The notes below the pieces were generated by a model. The model did no database searches, was not told the DNA's origin, and saw only the letters and a list, made by a program, of their open reading frames with translations. A stretch of DNA of 64,000 nt, from NCBI RefSeq assembly GCF_002575655.3, contig NC_053036.3, forward strand, positions 160,804,627 to 160,868,626, given 5' to 3'. The translations under genes were made by a program, and so were the position numbers. The first letter of the stretch is position 1, and every line of letters begins with the position of its first letter. This document shows, piece by piece, positions 1 to 11,290 of the stretch. Origin of the DNA: Aegilops tauschii subsp. strangulata (Eukaryota > Streptophyta > Magnoliopsida > Poales > Poaceae).

Positions 1-1
1 C

Positions 2-2353
2 TCCAAGGATGAAGAAGAGCATGAGGAGCATTTACGATTGGTACTCGAGAAGCTCGGAGAACATCAGTTATATGCCAAGTTCAGAAAATGTGAGTTTTGG
101 TTGAAAGAAGTTGGATTCCTTGGACATGTTATTTCTGGAGAAGGAATAGCAGTAGACCCTGCCAAGGTTGACACAGTGACAAGTTGGGAATCACCCATGA
201 CAGTTGGAGAAATCAGGAGTTTTCTTGGACTTGCAGGATACTACCGGAGATTCATCGAGAATTTCTCAAGGATTGCTAAGCCCATGACTGAGCTATTGAA
301 GAAGGACACCAAATTCAATTGGACTGAGGAATGTGAAGCTAGTTTCCAAGAGTTGAAGAAACGATTGGTTACCTCACCAATGTTGATTCTGCCAGATCAA
401 CGCAAGGATTATGAAGTTTATTGCGACGCTTCTCGTCGAGGACTTGGAGCAGTGCTTATGCAGGAAGGAAGAGTTGTGTCGTATGCTTCACGACAACTTA
501 GACCCCATGAGAAGAATTATGCTACGCATGATTTGGAATTAGCAGCCATGGTGCATGCACTGAAGACATGGAGACATTTCCTCATCGGAAACCATTGTGA
601 AGTGTACACGGATCACAAGAGTTTGAAGTACATTTTTACGCAGAAGGAGTTAAATCTCAAACAGAGGAGATGGTTGGAGCTCATCAAGGATTATGATATG
701 AGATTGCATTATCACCCTGGAAAGGCTAATGTAGTAGCAGACGCGTTGAGCCGCAAGAGACATATCAACACCCTCATGACAGGAGAGTTACCTCAGGAGT
801 TAGCCGAGGACCTACGCGACCTATGTTTGGAGATAGTCCCAAGAGGCTATTTAGCGACATTGGAGATTCAGTCTACCTTGATGGAAAAGATCAGAGAAGC
901 TCAGAAGACAGACAAGGAGATTGAGGAGATAAAGGAGAAGATGAGCAAAGGAAAAGCCAAGGGATTTCGTGAGGATGAGCACGATACCTTATGGTTCGAG
1001 GACCGCGTATATGTGCCTAATGATCCGGAGATCAGGAAGTTGATTTTGCAAGAAGCTCATGATTCACCGTACTCGATTCACCCAGGGAATACCAAGATGT
1101 ATTTGGACTTGAAGAATACTTTCTGGTGGACCGGAATGAAGAAGGATATTGCGGAGTATGTAGCAGTTTGTGATGTATGTCAGAGAGTGAAGGCAGAGCA
1201 TCAGAAGCCAGCAGGATTGCTACAACCATTGCCGATACCCGAATGGAAGTGGGATAAAATAGGCATGGATTTTATCACGGGATTACCCAGGACTCGTTCA
1301 GGCTATGACTCAATATGGGTTGTAGTCGACCGATTGACGAAAGTGGCTCATTTCATTCCAGTGAAAACCACTTACACCAGTGCTAAGTTGGCAAAGATAT
1401 ACATGACGAGGATCGTATGTTTGCATGGAGTTCCGAGGACCATTGTATCAGACAGAGGAACCCAATTTACCTCGAAGTTTTGGAAGCAGTTACATGAAAC
1501 GTTGGGAACCAGGCTGGAATTTAGTACAACATTTCACCCGCAGACAGATGGACAGACCGAAAGAGTCAACCAGATTTTGGAGGACATGTTGAGAGCTTGT
1601 GCCCTAGATTATGGATCTAGTTGGGACGACAATTTGCCATATGCGGAGTTTTCGTATAACAACAGTTATCAGACCAGTTTGAAGATGGCCCCTTTCGAAG
1701 CTTTGTACGGAAGGAGGTGTAGAACACCGTTGTTATGGGACGAAGTTGGAGACCGTCAGTTGTTTGGACCAGATTTGATTAAGGAGTCTGAACAGAAAGT
1801 GAGGTTGATTCGCGATAGGCTCAAAGTAGCCCAATCCAGGCAGAAGAGTTATGCTAATTCTAAACGAAAGGAGACAGTTCACGAAGTCGGAGACAGAGTG
1901 TATCTTCGAGTATCACCCCTTCGAGGAGTGAAGCGCTTTGGAGTTAAAGGAAAGTTAGCGCCCCGTTTTATTGGACCATACAGAGTGTTGGAACGTATGG
2001 GAGAAGTTGCTTACAAGCTGGAATTGCCCGAAGGATTGTCTGGAGTTCATGATGTATTTCACGTTTCGCAGTTGAAGAAGTGCCACGCAGAGATGGCTGA
2101 GATACCACTAAGAGATACTGTGCCACTGGAAGCGATTCAGTTGGAAAGTGATTTGACTTATGAGGAGAAACCAGTTAAGATTCTCGAGTATGCCAGCCGA
2201 GTTACCCGCAGCAAGGTTATCAAGTTTTGCAAAGTTCAGTGGAGTCACCACACAGAGGATGAAGCCACCTGGGAGCGAGAGGAAGATCTACGGAAAAACC
2301 ACTCCCACCTGTTTTCTAGCCAACCCGAATCTCGAGGGCGAGATTCATCTTAA
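2..2353 (+). CDS. Gypsy pol polyprotein, C-terminal part (RT thumb, RNase H, integrase, chromodomain), partial
   Basis: The frame is open from the window edge to TAA at 2351-2353 with no internal stop; the first in-frame Met is at 38. Numbered from that Met, residues up to about 100 are the RT thumb/connection ([20 protein letters not shown]). RNase H follows with YCDAS, the acidic [13 protein letters not shown] and ADALSR. Integrase has an HHCC zinc site (HDSP...H...CDVC, about 340-385) and the catalytic triad at MDF (about 410), SDRGTQF (about 472) and QTERVNQ (about 508). A GPY/F module (IGPYRV) precedes the chromodomain at about 713-759 ([10 protein letters not shown] ... ATWE). In chromoviruses the chromodomain guides integration to heterochromatin. 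The clean frame suggests a young or recently active copy. Neighbouring gag and protease are outside the window. Confidence 0.93.
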   Translation, partial: SKDEEEHEEHLRLVLEKLGEHQLYAKFRKCEFWLKEVGFLGHVISGEGIAVDPAKVDTVTSWESPMTVGEIRSFLGLAGYYRRFIENFSRIAKPMTELLKKDTKFNWTEECEASFQELKKRLVTSPMLILPDQRKDYEVYCDASRRGLGAVLMQEGRVVSYASRQLRPHEKNYATHDLELAAMVHALKTWRHFLIGNHCEVYTDHKSLKYIFTQKELNLKQRRWLELIKDYDMRLHYHPGKANVVADALSRKRHINTLMTGELPQELAEDLRDLCLEIVPRGYLATLEIQSTLMEKIREAQKTDKEIEEIKEKMSKGKAKGFREDEHDTLWFEDRVYVPNDPEIRKLILQEAHDSPYSIHPGNTKMYLDLKNTFWWTGMKKDIAEYVAVCDVCQRVKAEHQKPAGLLQPLPIPEWKWDKIGMDFITGLPRTRSGYDSIWVVVDRLTKVAHFIPVKTTYTSAKLAKIYMTRIVCLHGVPRTIVSDRGTQFTSKFWKQLHETLGTRLEFSTTFHPQTDGQTERVNQILEDMLRACALDYGSSWDDNLPYAEFSYNNSYQTSLKMAPFEALYGRRCRTPLLWDEVGDRQLFGPDLIKESEQKVRLIRDRLKVAQSRQKSYANSKRKETVHEVGDRVYLRVSPLRGVKRFGVKGKLAPRFIGPYRVLERMGEVAYKLELPEGLSGVHDVFHVSQLKKCHAEMAEIPLRDTVPLEAIQLESDLTYEEKPVKILEYASRVTRSKVIKFCKVQWSHHTEDEATWEREEDLRKNHSHLFSSQPESRGRDSS

Positions 2354-2365
2354 GGGCGGTAGGTT
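2351..2365 (+). other. Polypurine tract region of Chromo-1
   Basis: A short purine-rich run (taagggcggtaggtt) overlaps the pol stop codon and ends directly before the TGTAACATCCC start of the 3' LTR. It is in the right place to prime plus-strand DNA synthesis. It is less purely purine than many such tracts, so the exact primer end is uncertain. Confidence 0.6.
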
Positions 2366-5086
2366 TGTAACATCCCAAATTTTCAATTTGGAATGTTATA
2401 CATAGATCATCATTGCATATCATGTTTTGTTGCATTTTGACAAATCCTCGATAATCCTAAGCAACTCAAGGACCCTCGGAGAGAGTTGGGGATTTTCTCG
2501 AATTTTTAAATTTGATTTTTCAAACGAGGATTGGGGTTTTAATTTTTTTTCTCTCCGGAAAAATATTCCAATTTTATAAATAAACGAGAGGAGAAAATAT
2601 GACTTCTCCAAAACAATGGAAATACTGAAGGAAAAATATTAAAATCATTTATTGGCATTTATTTGGATTTTATTTGCAATTTTTATTGCATTAAAAATAT
2701 TGCATGTTTTCAAAATATTTATTTTTGACTATAAAAATGTTCACCATATTCTAGATTTTCTAACTAGACGGGGAAAATTTATTTCATATTTTTCTGATTT
2801 TATTTATTTTTCTACGTATTATTTTCCGCGGAACTAATTTAAAAAAAAAACCGCCCGCGCGCCGACTAGGCCAAAGGCCCAGCCGACGGCCCGCCCGCGC
2901 CCTCTCCTCCTCCCGCACGGGAGCTCGCCGCCGGAGTCCGTCCCGGGCACGGGAGCCGCCGCCGCCTCGGGTGCCCCCTTCCCCACGCCGACGCACCCCC
3001 TTCCCCCTTAAATACCCCCTCTCTCTCTCCCTCAACTCGAGCCGCCGCCGCCCGCCCGCACACGCCGCTCGTCGCCGCCGCCGGGAAGCCGCCGCCGCCG
3101 CCCCTCGCCACCCCCTCGCGCCCTCCCCGAGCCCCGCCGCCCAGCCCCGCCCCCGCCGGAGCCCCCCCCCTCGCCGGAGCCCGCCGTCGAGGTACTGCCG
3201 CCGCCCGTCCCCGTCGTTGACCGGTTTTCTGTAAAAAAAAAACCCTTCATCTTAAAAAAAAATCCTAGATCGGTTTTTTTTCGGTTTTGTTATTTTGCGA
3301 ACGTTCACCGAACCATTCGTTTTAACGAACGCGTTCGTCGGTTTTTCTCTGTTAACGAACGTCCGTTCTTTAACCGTTCGTCCGTTTTTCTTTTTCGTCT
3401 GATTTTCTCGTTATTTTCTCAGATTCGATTTCTGATCGAATCTTCGTTCTGTTTAACTTCTCGCTCGTTTATCGGAATCAGGCGATTCAAGCGCCCAGAG
3501 TTTCGTCTCGAAATTCTCTTTCCGTTTAATCTACTCAAACAAGTTTTTGCTACAGTAAAATTTGACCTAGATCCAGATTAGCAAACGAAGTTTCTTTCTT
3601 TTGCCGTTTGACTTTCGTTGCTTCTTTCGAGTTGATTCTTTTTGCAAACCGGAGTTCTAAAGTTGAATTTTCTGGTTAGATCTTTCATTCGAGTTTTACC
3701 TATGCATTAGATGAGTACTGATTGTATGCTTGTTTGTTTGCGATAGAGTACCGGAGTGTGCCGCTTGTTACTTCGAATCGCTAGGTTTTGCGGATCATCA
3801 GCAAGGCAAGTAACACTTTGATCATATCCCGTTCATACCCAGTTTTGTGCATTAGATTCAACCCTCAAAACACTTGCATGATTAGGATCTAATTAAACTA
3901 TGGGTATTGGGAAGTAGATGAGGTAGAACCTATCACCTGTTTTCTTATCAAACCCTTGGGAGTTACTTCTACGTTGCTTTTACTATTGCCATGCTATGCT
4001 CGTAGACGTGGTTTGGGTTTGAGTGAAATTCATGACAGATGTGAGATTGTTAATTAATGGTTTGCTTAAGGTGGCAACTTAAACTCACATCTGGGTGGAT
4101 TGAGGTACCTGGGTATTCCAGGATTGCCTGTTTTTCTTTTGGACCGCCACCCAGGTTCAAAGGGATCATGAGATTATTCATGATAGAAACTTCCGTGTGC
4201 AGCCGCAAGCTATTATGGGCTCTAGCATAGTTGACTAAGTTGTGTGAACTCTTACAGTGGTAGACTAGCAGATGTAGGGGAAAGTAGGTGTAACTGTCTA
4301 CCCATACGTAAGGTGCAAACACTTCTGAAAGACTGTGTCTTGGTCATCCGTTACTCAAACACCATGTAGTGCGAGTAATCCAACGGAGGAGATCAAGTCT
4401 TGTGGGGAAAAGTGCACAAACCTCTGCAGAGTGTACAAACTGATCATGATTAGCCGTGTCCCCGGTTATGGACAACTTGAGTATCTAGTACTTGGATTAT
4501 CATGTGAATCTCAACACTATGTTACTTCTAATTAATTTTGTTGGGTTATTGATGACTTTTTAATTGGGATTGAGATGTTGTCAACCATCTCAATGTTACA
4601 CAACCACCATGATAGTTAAATAAAATTTATTCCTTTGAAGTAGGATAAAATTGGCTTTTCGCAAAACTGTAACCATAGAGCTTTCCACCAGCCATATATG
4701 CATGTAGTATAGCATTATTTTGTTCATTATTCTCTATGTGTTACATTGCCAGCATATTCTATGTGCTGACCCGTTTTCGGGCTGCAACGTTTCATGTTGC
4801 AGACTTTTCAGACGACGAGTAAGGTGCCTTAGGTCGTGGTCTTATACTCAGTGATGCCGCTGAAGTTGATGGACTCACTTATCTTCCAAGTCTTCCGTTG
4901 TTATCGTTATTAGATGGCCTTAAGCCATGTTTCCATATTTAATCTCTTCGGAGATATTCGATGTAATAAGTGTGTGATTGCTACTCTGTTATAAATCCTC
5001 CATTTGTACTGTGTGTGTCAGCATTACTGATCCAGGGATGACACTGGTGCACAGCAGCACAGGCCATTTGAGGTCTGGTCGCTACA
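2366..5086 (+). repeat. 3' LTR of Chromo-1 (about 2.7 kb)
   Basis: The LTR begins TGTAACATCCC directly after the purine tract and ends CTACA, giving the expected TG...CA termini. It has an AT-rich head (2440-2840), then a very GC-rich block (2850-3200) made of CCG-type runs, then ordinary sequence. A TATA-like ttaaatac with a following CT-rich stretch lies near 3008-3030 and may be the promoter. Several reading frames cross the GC-rich block on both strands, but they have low-complexity composition and no family features, so they are not called as genes. A block near 4411-4480 resembles a block in the LARD-K LTRs. Confidence 0.88.
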
Positions 5087-5568
5087 ATCATGGTGCTACT
5101 TTGAAGCACAATTGTGGTAAAAGGATAGTAACATTGTTCCTTCTCTCCTTTTCTCTCATTTTTTTTATTTTTTTTATTTGGGCCTTTTCTCTTTCTTTCT
5201 TTTTGCCTCTTTTTTTCTTTTTTTCTTTTTTTTTCGTCCGGAGTCTCATCCCGACTTGTGGGGGAATCATAGTCTCCATCATCCTTTCCTCACTTGGGAC
5301 AATGCTCTAATAATTATGGTCATCACACTTTTATTTACTTACAACTCAAAAATTAAAACTCAATACTTAGAACAAAATATGACTCTATGTGAATGCCTCC
5401 GGCGGTGTACCGGGATATTCTATGAATCAAGGGTGACATGTATGAAAGAAATTATGAATGGTGGCTTTGCCACGAATACGATGTCAATTACATGATCATG
5501 CAAAGCAATATGACAATGATGGAGCGTGTCAAAATAAACGGAACGATGGAAAGTTGCATGGCAATATA
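5087..5568 (-). mobile_element. Ath-A fragment: 3' noncoding interior
   Basis: This piece of Ath-A is stranded between Chromo-1 and LARD-K. It matches Ath-B 24176-24630 on the same strand and Ath-C 31810-32190 in reverse, including the tract around 5150-5240, the segment containing cggcggtgtaccggga, and the sequence ending ggcaatata. It carries no gene. Bases 5564-5568 (atata) are the left TSD of LARD-K. Confidence 0.85.
5564..5568. repeat. Target-site duplication of LARD-K (atata), left copy; right copy 16875-16879
   Basis: The 5-bp atata precedes the left LTR and recurs exactly after the right LTR. The uninterrupted target is seen in Ath-B near 24622 (gcaatatatctcagaatgg). The TSD fixes the left LTR start at 5569 even though its first dinucleotide is TC, not TG. 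Confidence 0.9.
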
Positions 5569-8500
5569 TCTAACGCCCCAAGACCGACGCTCCAGACGGC
5601 TTCCATAATTTTTTCGTTATTGTTGTGTGTATTTATTTGTTTGCTGCATTCATCATGTCATCATGCGCATTGCATCTGCATGTTTTCATAAAAACTCGTA
5701 GTCGTTCGTAGTTGCCGCTTCTTCCTTGTCTCTGTTGACCTCCTCTCGGATCAACCGGACCGCTCTCTTCTCTCTCTTCTCTAAACCCATCAAACCCCTT
5801 TGTCTCCGTGGCCTTTCGTCAAACCCCTCGTGCGCGTCCGAAAGTTGTCCAGAACCCGACCCGGGCAGTCGTCACCGTTGGGTCCGGATCATCCCCAAAC
5901 ATCCCTAAAACATTATCGTTTTCTCATTTGAACTCTCTGTCCTATTTATCTCGACCGTTTAATTTTAATCGAAGGGTTCGATTAGTCACTAACCCAAATG
6001 CTCACGCTATATAAACAGATGAAACCCTAGCCCCTACCTGTCTCATCCACCCTTTCCCTTTGTGCCGCCGCCAGCCAGCCAACCTCCCCCCTTCTTCCTC
6101 GGGATCCTCCCAGATCCATCCCCGACCAGCCTCCACCTTCCTCGGGTTCGTCCCCGATCCAAAATCCTCATCATTTTCTCCACCCAACCAACCACCGCAC
6201 CACCGCCCGCTCCTCCCGTCGCTCGAACCCTCCAGCTGAGCGCCTCCTCCTCACCTCGTCTCCCTCACGCCGGCCACCAGCAGCAGCTTCAGGCCAGCCC
6301 CGCCGCCAAGTCCCTCGCGCGATCCCCTGACTCGTCCCCTTGCGCCGCCAAGCCGCCCGAGCACCTCCTTTTCCGGAGGCCCGAGCTCGTCCAGCCACGC
6401 GACCCCGCTATCCCTGGCGAACCTCGCCGCCGGCAACCACTTCCAGCAGATGAGCGCATTCCCTCTCCTTCCCCGTGGTCTCTCCCTCCCTCTGGTTCTT
6501 TCTCCGTCTCTCTCTGAATTCTTCTCTCTCTCGATCTTCTCCAGGGAACCCCGACGCCCAAGGAGGAAGCTCGCCACCTGGCCCTCAAGTTCGCCTGGCC
6601 CCCGTCATCCTCCAGCTTCCCTGCAGCCCCGCGCCACCGGAGCCCCGAGCCGCCCCGTCGTCCTTCGGCCCTACAGTTGCCTTCCTCCATGACCACAGGA
6701 GCAGGAGCTTCTCCAGCCGCAAGCGCCCGATGCCTCCTCCTCGACCCTCCCCGCACGAACCCCATCGCTGCTCGCCACCATGGCCGACCCTGCAGCAAGC
6801 TCCGCCGCCGCGCCATCTGCAGGCGCTCGGGCATGAGCTCGCCCGCGCGCAGTCTTCCTCCTCGTCGCGCGGATCCAGGAGGCTTGACGCTGCCGCTCCC
6901 CTGCATCGCCCTGTTGCCGCGCCTGCACCGCCTGAAGCCGTCGCACTCCTGCTTCCTCTGCTTCGTAGATGAGCCACGCGCTCGCGTTGACCGACTCCAG
7001 CCAGATCGACCGCGACCTGCCCATCTCCTTCGCCTCCTGGGCCACCAGGAACCTCCCCAACCCGGCCTGCTTCGGCCTCCCTCCAGCACCGGCCCGACCT
7101 GGCCCTCTGGTGAGAAGCCCAGTCCACCCGAGATGCGGCCTAGTTCCTGTTTTTTTCAGCGTCTGCGAATTGTCTAATTATTCCAGAGTTTGCAGTTTTA
7201 CAGAAAAACCCTCAAACATCATGCATATAATAACTCATTAACCGTGCATCGGATTAAAATGTTTTAAATATGTAAAATGCTTAGAATTTCATCTAGTTTC
7301 ATAATATCCAACATTCATCCATGTTAAACATGTTTAAATGTGTGGTTTGAATTAATTTGCATAAATAGCATGTTAAAATGATTTATTTCATAACTAATTA
7401 ACCGTAGCTCCGATTTTAATAAACTTTATATGTAAATGTGGTAGAAAAATGCATAGATTAACTTGGTGCACCTTGTTTTACTGTTTAACAATAATAAAAT
7501 ATGGTTTTAGGCAGAACAGTACCATATCCAAAATATGCATGTGGAGATTTTCCGGAATTGTTGTTTGTTGTTCCGGCCTCATTTAAACTTGCCTAAATAG
7601 TTAGTTTAATCATGCTTCACCCCTTGCCTTGTTTAATAGCATTTAATATTGTTGGGTACATAACCAAGAGAGAACTAAATGAGTCATGTGGTGTTTCGTC
7701 AATATGCAACTCGTTGCATATTGAGCTCCACTTAATTTGTAGTGTTGTTTGTTGCATTTGCCATGCCATGAATCATTAAACCGGACATGCATCATACTTG
7801 ATTGTGCATCATGCCATGTTCATGTGATGATTGTTTACAATGTTGCTTGCTCCTTTCCGGTTGTGCTTCTCCTTGATAGTTCCGGTTACGTTGCGATTGT
7901 GAGGATCCGTTCGACTTCGTCCGTTTGTCTTCTTCATGGACTCGTTCTTCTTCCTTGTGGGATCTCAGGCAAGATGACCATACCCTCGAAATCACTTCTA
8001 TCTTTGATTGCTAGTTGTTCGCTCTATTGCTATGCCACACTACCTACCACTTGCTATATCATGCCTCCCATATTGCCATGTCAAGCCTCTAACCCACCTT
8101 TCCTAGCAAACCGTTGTTTGGCTATGTTACCACTTTTGCTCAGCCCCTCTTATAGCGTTGCTAGTTGCAGGTGAAGATGAAGATTGTTCCATGTTGGAAC
8201 ATGGATATGTTGGGATATCACAATATCTCTTATTTTAATTAATGCACCTATATACTTGGTAAAGGGTGGAAGGCTCGGCCTTATGCCTGGTGTTTTGTTC
8301 CACTCTTGCCACCCTAGTTTCCGTCATACCGGTGTTATGTTCCTTGATTTTGCGTTCCTTACGCGGTTGGGTGTTATGGGAACCCCTTGATAGTTCGCTT
8401 TGAATAAAACTTTTCCAGCAAGGCCCAACCTTGGTTTTACATTTGCCTAACAACCTATTTACCCTTCCCTTGGGTCGGCCAACCCGAGGGTCATCTATAT

Positions 8501-9582
8501 TTTAACCCCCCCGGGCCAATGCTTCTCTAAGTGTTGGTCCGAACCGAGTAGACTGCGGGGCCACCTCGGGGAAACTTGAGGCTTGGTTTTACTCGTAGGA
8601 TGTCTCATCCGGTGTGCCCTGAGAACGAGATATGTGCAGCTCCTATCGGGATTTGTCGGCACAGTCGGGTGGTCTTGCTGGTCTTGTTTTACCATTGTCG
8701 AAGTGTCTTGTAACCGGGATTCCGAGACTGATCGAGTCTTCCTGGGAGAAGGAATATCCTTCTTTGACCGTGAGAGCTTGTGATGGGCTAAGTTGGGACA
8801 CCCCTGCAGGGTATAAACTTTCGAGAGCCGTGCCCGCGATTATGTGGCAGATGGGAATTTGTTAATGTCCGGTTGTAGAGAACTTGACACTTGACTTAAT
8901 TAAAATACATCAACCGCATGTGTAGCCGTGATGGTCTCTTCTCGGCGGAGTCCGAGAAGTGAACATGGTTCTTGTGTTATGTTTGAACGTAAGTAGTTTC
9001 AGGATCACTTCTTGATCACTTCTAGCTTCTCGACTGTTGCGTTGCTTCTCTTCTCACTCTTATTTGCGTATGTTAGCCACCATATATGCTTAGTGCTTGC
9101 TGCAGCTCCACCTCATTACCCTATCCTACCCATAAGCTTAAATAGTCTTGATCTCGCGGGTGTGAGATTGATGAGTCCTTTTGACTCACAGATTCTACCA
9201 AAATAGTTGCAGGTGCCGATGATACCAGTGGAGGTGACGCAACCGAACTCAAGTGGGAGTTCGATGAGGACCTTGGTCATTACTATGTTTCATTTTCGGA
9301 TGATCAGTAGTGGAGCCTAGTTGGGACAATCGGGGATCTAGCATTTGGGGTTGTCTTCTTTTATTTTGGTTCCGTAGTCGGGCCTTGTGTATACTCTGAA
9401 TGATGTATGTTTAATTTATGTATTGTGTGAAGTGGCGATTGTAAGCCAACTCTTTATCCCATTCTTGTTCATTACATGGGGTTGTGTGAAGATGACCCTT
9501 CTTGCGACAAAACCACCATGCGGTTATGCCTCCAAGTCGTGCCTCGACACGTGGGAGATATAGCCGCATCGTGGGCGTTTCA
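5569..9582 (+). repeat. 5' LTR of LARD-K (4014 bp)
   Basis: It runs from TCTAACGCCCC, where the right LTR has TGTAACGCCCC, to GGGCGTTTCA. The G-to-C change at 5570 destroys the canonical TG end on this side. About 440 bp in lies a strong TATA box, followed by a GC-rich region (6060-7140) that would be transcribed leader. Reading frames in that region exist on both strands, recur in the 3' LTR with frame-changing differences, and have no recognisable domains. The distal part (7200-9580) is AT-richer and shows no gene. Confidence 0.92.
6008..6015 (+). promoter_or_regulatory. TATA box in LARD-K 5' LTR
   Basis: TATATAAA lies in a moderately AT-rich setting and is followed about 20-30 bp later by a C-rich stretch (gaaaccctagcccctac) suited to transcription start. 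The same octamer is kept in the 3' LTR at 13301-13308. Confidence 0.7.
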
Positions 9583-9585
9583 AGT

Positions 9586-9598
9586 TGGTATCAGAGCC
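9586..9598 (+). other. Primer-binding site of LARD-K (initiator Met tRNA)
   Basis: TGGTATCAGAGCC lies 3 nt after the LTR end and is complementary to the 3' end of initiator methionine tRNA, the usual primer of plant Copia and Tekay-type Gypsy elements. It sets the LTR/interior boundary at 9582/9583. Confidence 0.92.
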
Positions 9599-11047
9599 AT
9601 CCCCGACTTAGGAGCCCACTGCTTGATCGAATCGCTAACGTTGTTGAGTCTAGAACAAAATGTTTTCAGTCTTAGGATTATATATATCGGAGAGTAGGAT
9701 TCTTTTTACTCCTCAGTCCCTTCGTCGCTCTGGTGAGGTCCCCTGACGTAGAAGTTTTGACTCTCCTCTCCTCAAATTTCACTAATTTTTTTTAGGATCA
9801 CGCGGGTATCTTGGAATCGTTTCGATGGTTTTGTGACGAGAACATTGTTCTTGGTGCCTCCTGACATTTAGGGGTTGTGGCAGTGTCCCGGGGAGTTGAG
9901 CTCCGAGGTGTTGTCGTCACAATTTTATCGTTGCAGTTCTGGAATACCTGAGTTTTGCCGACATCAAAAATCTCTTTTATGCAGTTGCTGGTGAGATCAC
10001 CTCGACGCCACCCAGTACTGGGGCGGGAGTTCGGGAGTATTGCCATAACTCGTATAACAGATGCTTTTCGAAGGTTGAGGTACACGATTTCCGGAGTTTT
10101 CTTAGTTATGTGTTGACGGATGGATACAGCTGGATCTAGGTATTGTTAGTTTGGGTGAGATATATTGCATCCCCTGTATCCCCAACACCTGATTGCATAA
10201 CCAGAAAGTTTCGGGAGTTTATAAGTGGGAATTCAAGTATCTCGTAGGATATCTTTCCAACAGACACATGATACGATATGGGGTCTATCATATGTTTGTT
10301 TCCGGCTTATTCTGCAAGCCAAATCCTTTATTTTGTTTTGAGTTGTGGTATTCGAGTTGCTTCGAAGTCAAGTGTTGATTCCATACCTTTCCTAAGCGGT
10401 GTTCTCATACTTCTATGTGAATACCAATCCTTCTTGATCACCGAGTTTGTCACGCCAATTCTTTTCCAACCGACGTGCTCTTTTTCAAGTGGATCCGATC
10501 ATTTCAACATTCGCGAGATCAATTCTCAGTTCTTTGCAACGGTGTTTGCTTCATTCGTCCCAAGTTGTCTTTGTTTTTCCCGCCCTCCCACCCTTTTTCT
10601 TCAAGGACTCAGATTTCTTAATCAAGTATACATCTTATAGATGGGAAGTCTCTCCATTCTTTTCCGTCAATGTTCTTATCCGGTGATTCTCAGGAAGATA
10701 CTAACGGAGCCTTAACTTCATCATTATTCGTTCTCTTTCTTCTCCAGTGGATTAAATTCAAGCTTTGTCGATCATATCTTTTCCTTGTTTCAAATGTTTT
10801 TCTCATACCGGTGCACCTCTTAATCATCCACTTCTCGCTATTCAATTGTTCCAGATTGATGAAGATATCTCAGAAGATTCAAGTTTCCATTCTCAATTCA
10901 CTCAAGTTCTTTTGAGGATGCTATCTCTTTCAAGCCATTTAATTGAACCGGCGCAATCTCTCTTTTAAATCGTTCAACGGTGTTTTTTTGAGTGGGCCCT
11001 AACCCACAGGTCTTTTCCCAGGATCTTACCTGACTCTTCTAATTTTC

Positions 11048-11290
11048 CCGGAGCTTCTAAAATTCTTTTCAAAGTTTGACGTAAGAATGGGTTATCATCA
11101 GTCATATGTCTTTCTCCAAGATCTTTCAAATTCTTTTCATCGTTGGTTCAACCTTTCTAATTTTCATTCCGGAGTGCCTCAACAATTCATGGTGGTGTTT
11201 CTCATCGTTACTCTCAACATTTGAAGACTGAAGAAGAGTTTCTCTTAAATCTTGCTCCATTCTCTTCAAGATTCATGGTTCTAGCTTGAT
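11048..11290 (+). pseudogene. Fossil of a Gypsy reverse transcriptase inside LARD-K
   Basis: Bases 11066-11101 read FSKFDVRMGYHQ, close to the FSKIDLRxGYHQ motif of Gypsy reverse transcriptases. Just upstream, in a frame shifted by one, is GASK, which normally precedes that motif. Downstream, in changing frames, come a stretch resembling FGLxNAPxxFM (around 11150-11195), then a YS...KTEEE stretch (around 11210-11245) resembling the start of the RT thumb seen in Chromo-1. Order and spacing agree with one RT domain broken by stops and frameshifts. The first motif is clear. The later ones are weak and could be chance, so a translated search is needed to settle them. Confidence 0.6.

Larger units (their letters stand above)
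1..5086 (+). mobile_element. Chromo-1: Ty3/Gypsy chromovirus (Tekay-like), 3' part
   Basis: This is the right-hand part of a Gypsy retrotransposon whose 5' LTR, gag, protease and most of RT lie left of the window. What is visible is the end of pol with a chromodomain, a short purine-rich tract and a complete 3' LTR. It ends at ...gctaca (5086). The DNA directly after it (atcatggtgctac) matches the interior of Ath-B near 24176 and, inverted, Ath-C near 32190, so Chromo-1 is inserted in Ath-A. The predicted TSD is atcat (5087-5091); its partner copy is outside the window. Clade assignment rests on the integrase-chromodomain order and the long LTR. Confidence 0.9.

Noticed and set aside
2784..3250. 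Several overlapping Arg/Gly/Pro-rich reading frames on both strands in the Chromo-1 LTR
   Set aside because: They arise from GC-rich CCG runs, overlap each other on opposite strands, have no domain, and lie in an LTR leader region.
5088..5282. Lys/Glu-rich reading frame on the - strand near 5200
   Set aside because: It comes from a T-rich simple-sequence tract in the Ath-A noncoding region and is not kept in Ath-B or Ath-C.
6062..7177. Long reading frames (up to 266 codons) in the GC-rich part of the LARD-K 5' LTR, repeated at 13355-14524
   Set aside because: The two LTR copies break or join these frames differently, composition is low-complexity, and frames exist on both strands. I treat them as untranslated leader.
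9586..9598. tRNA-like sequences at primer-binding sites
   Set aside because: Only 13-18 nt complementary to tRNA 3' ends are present; no full tRNA can be folded, so these are retrotransposon primer sites.
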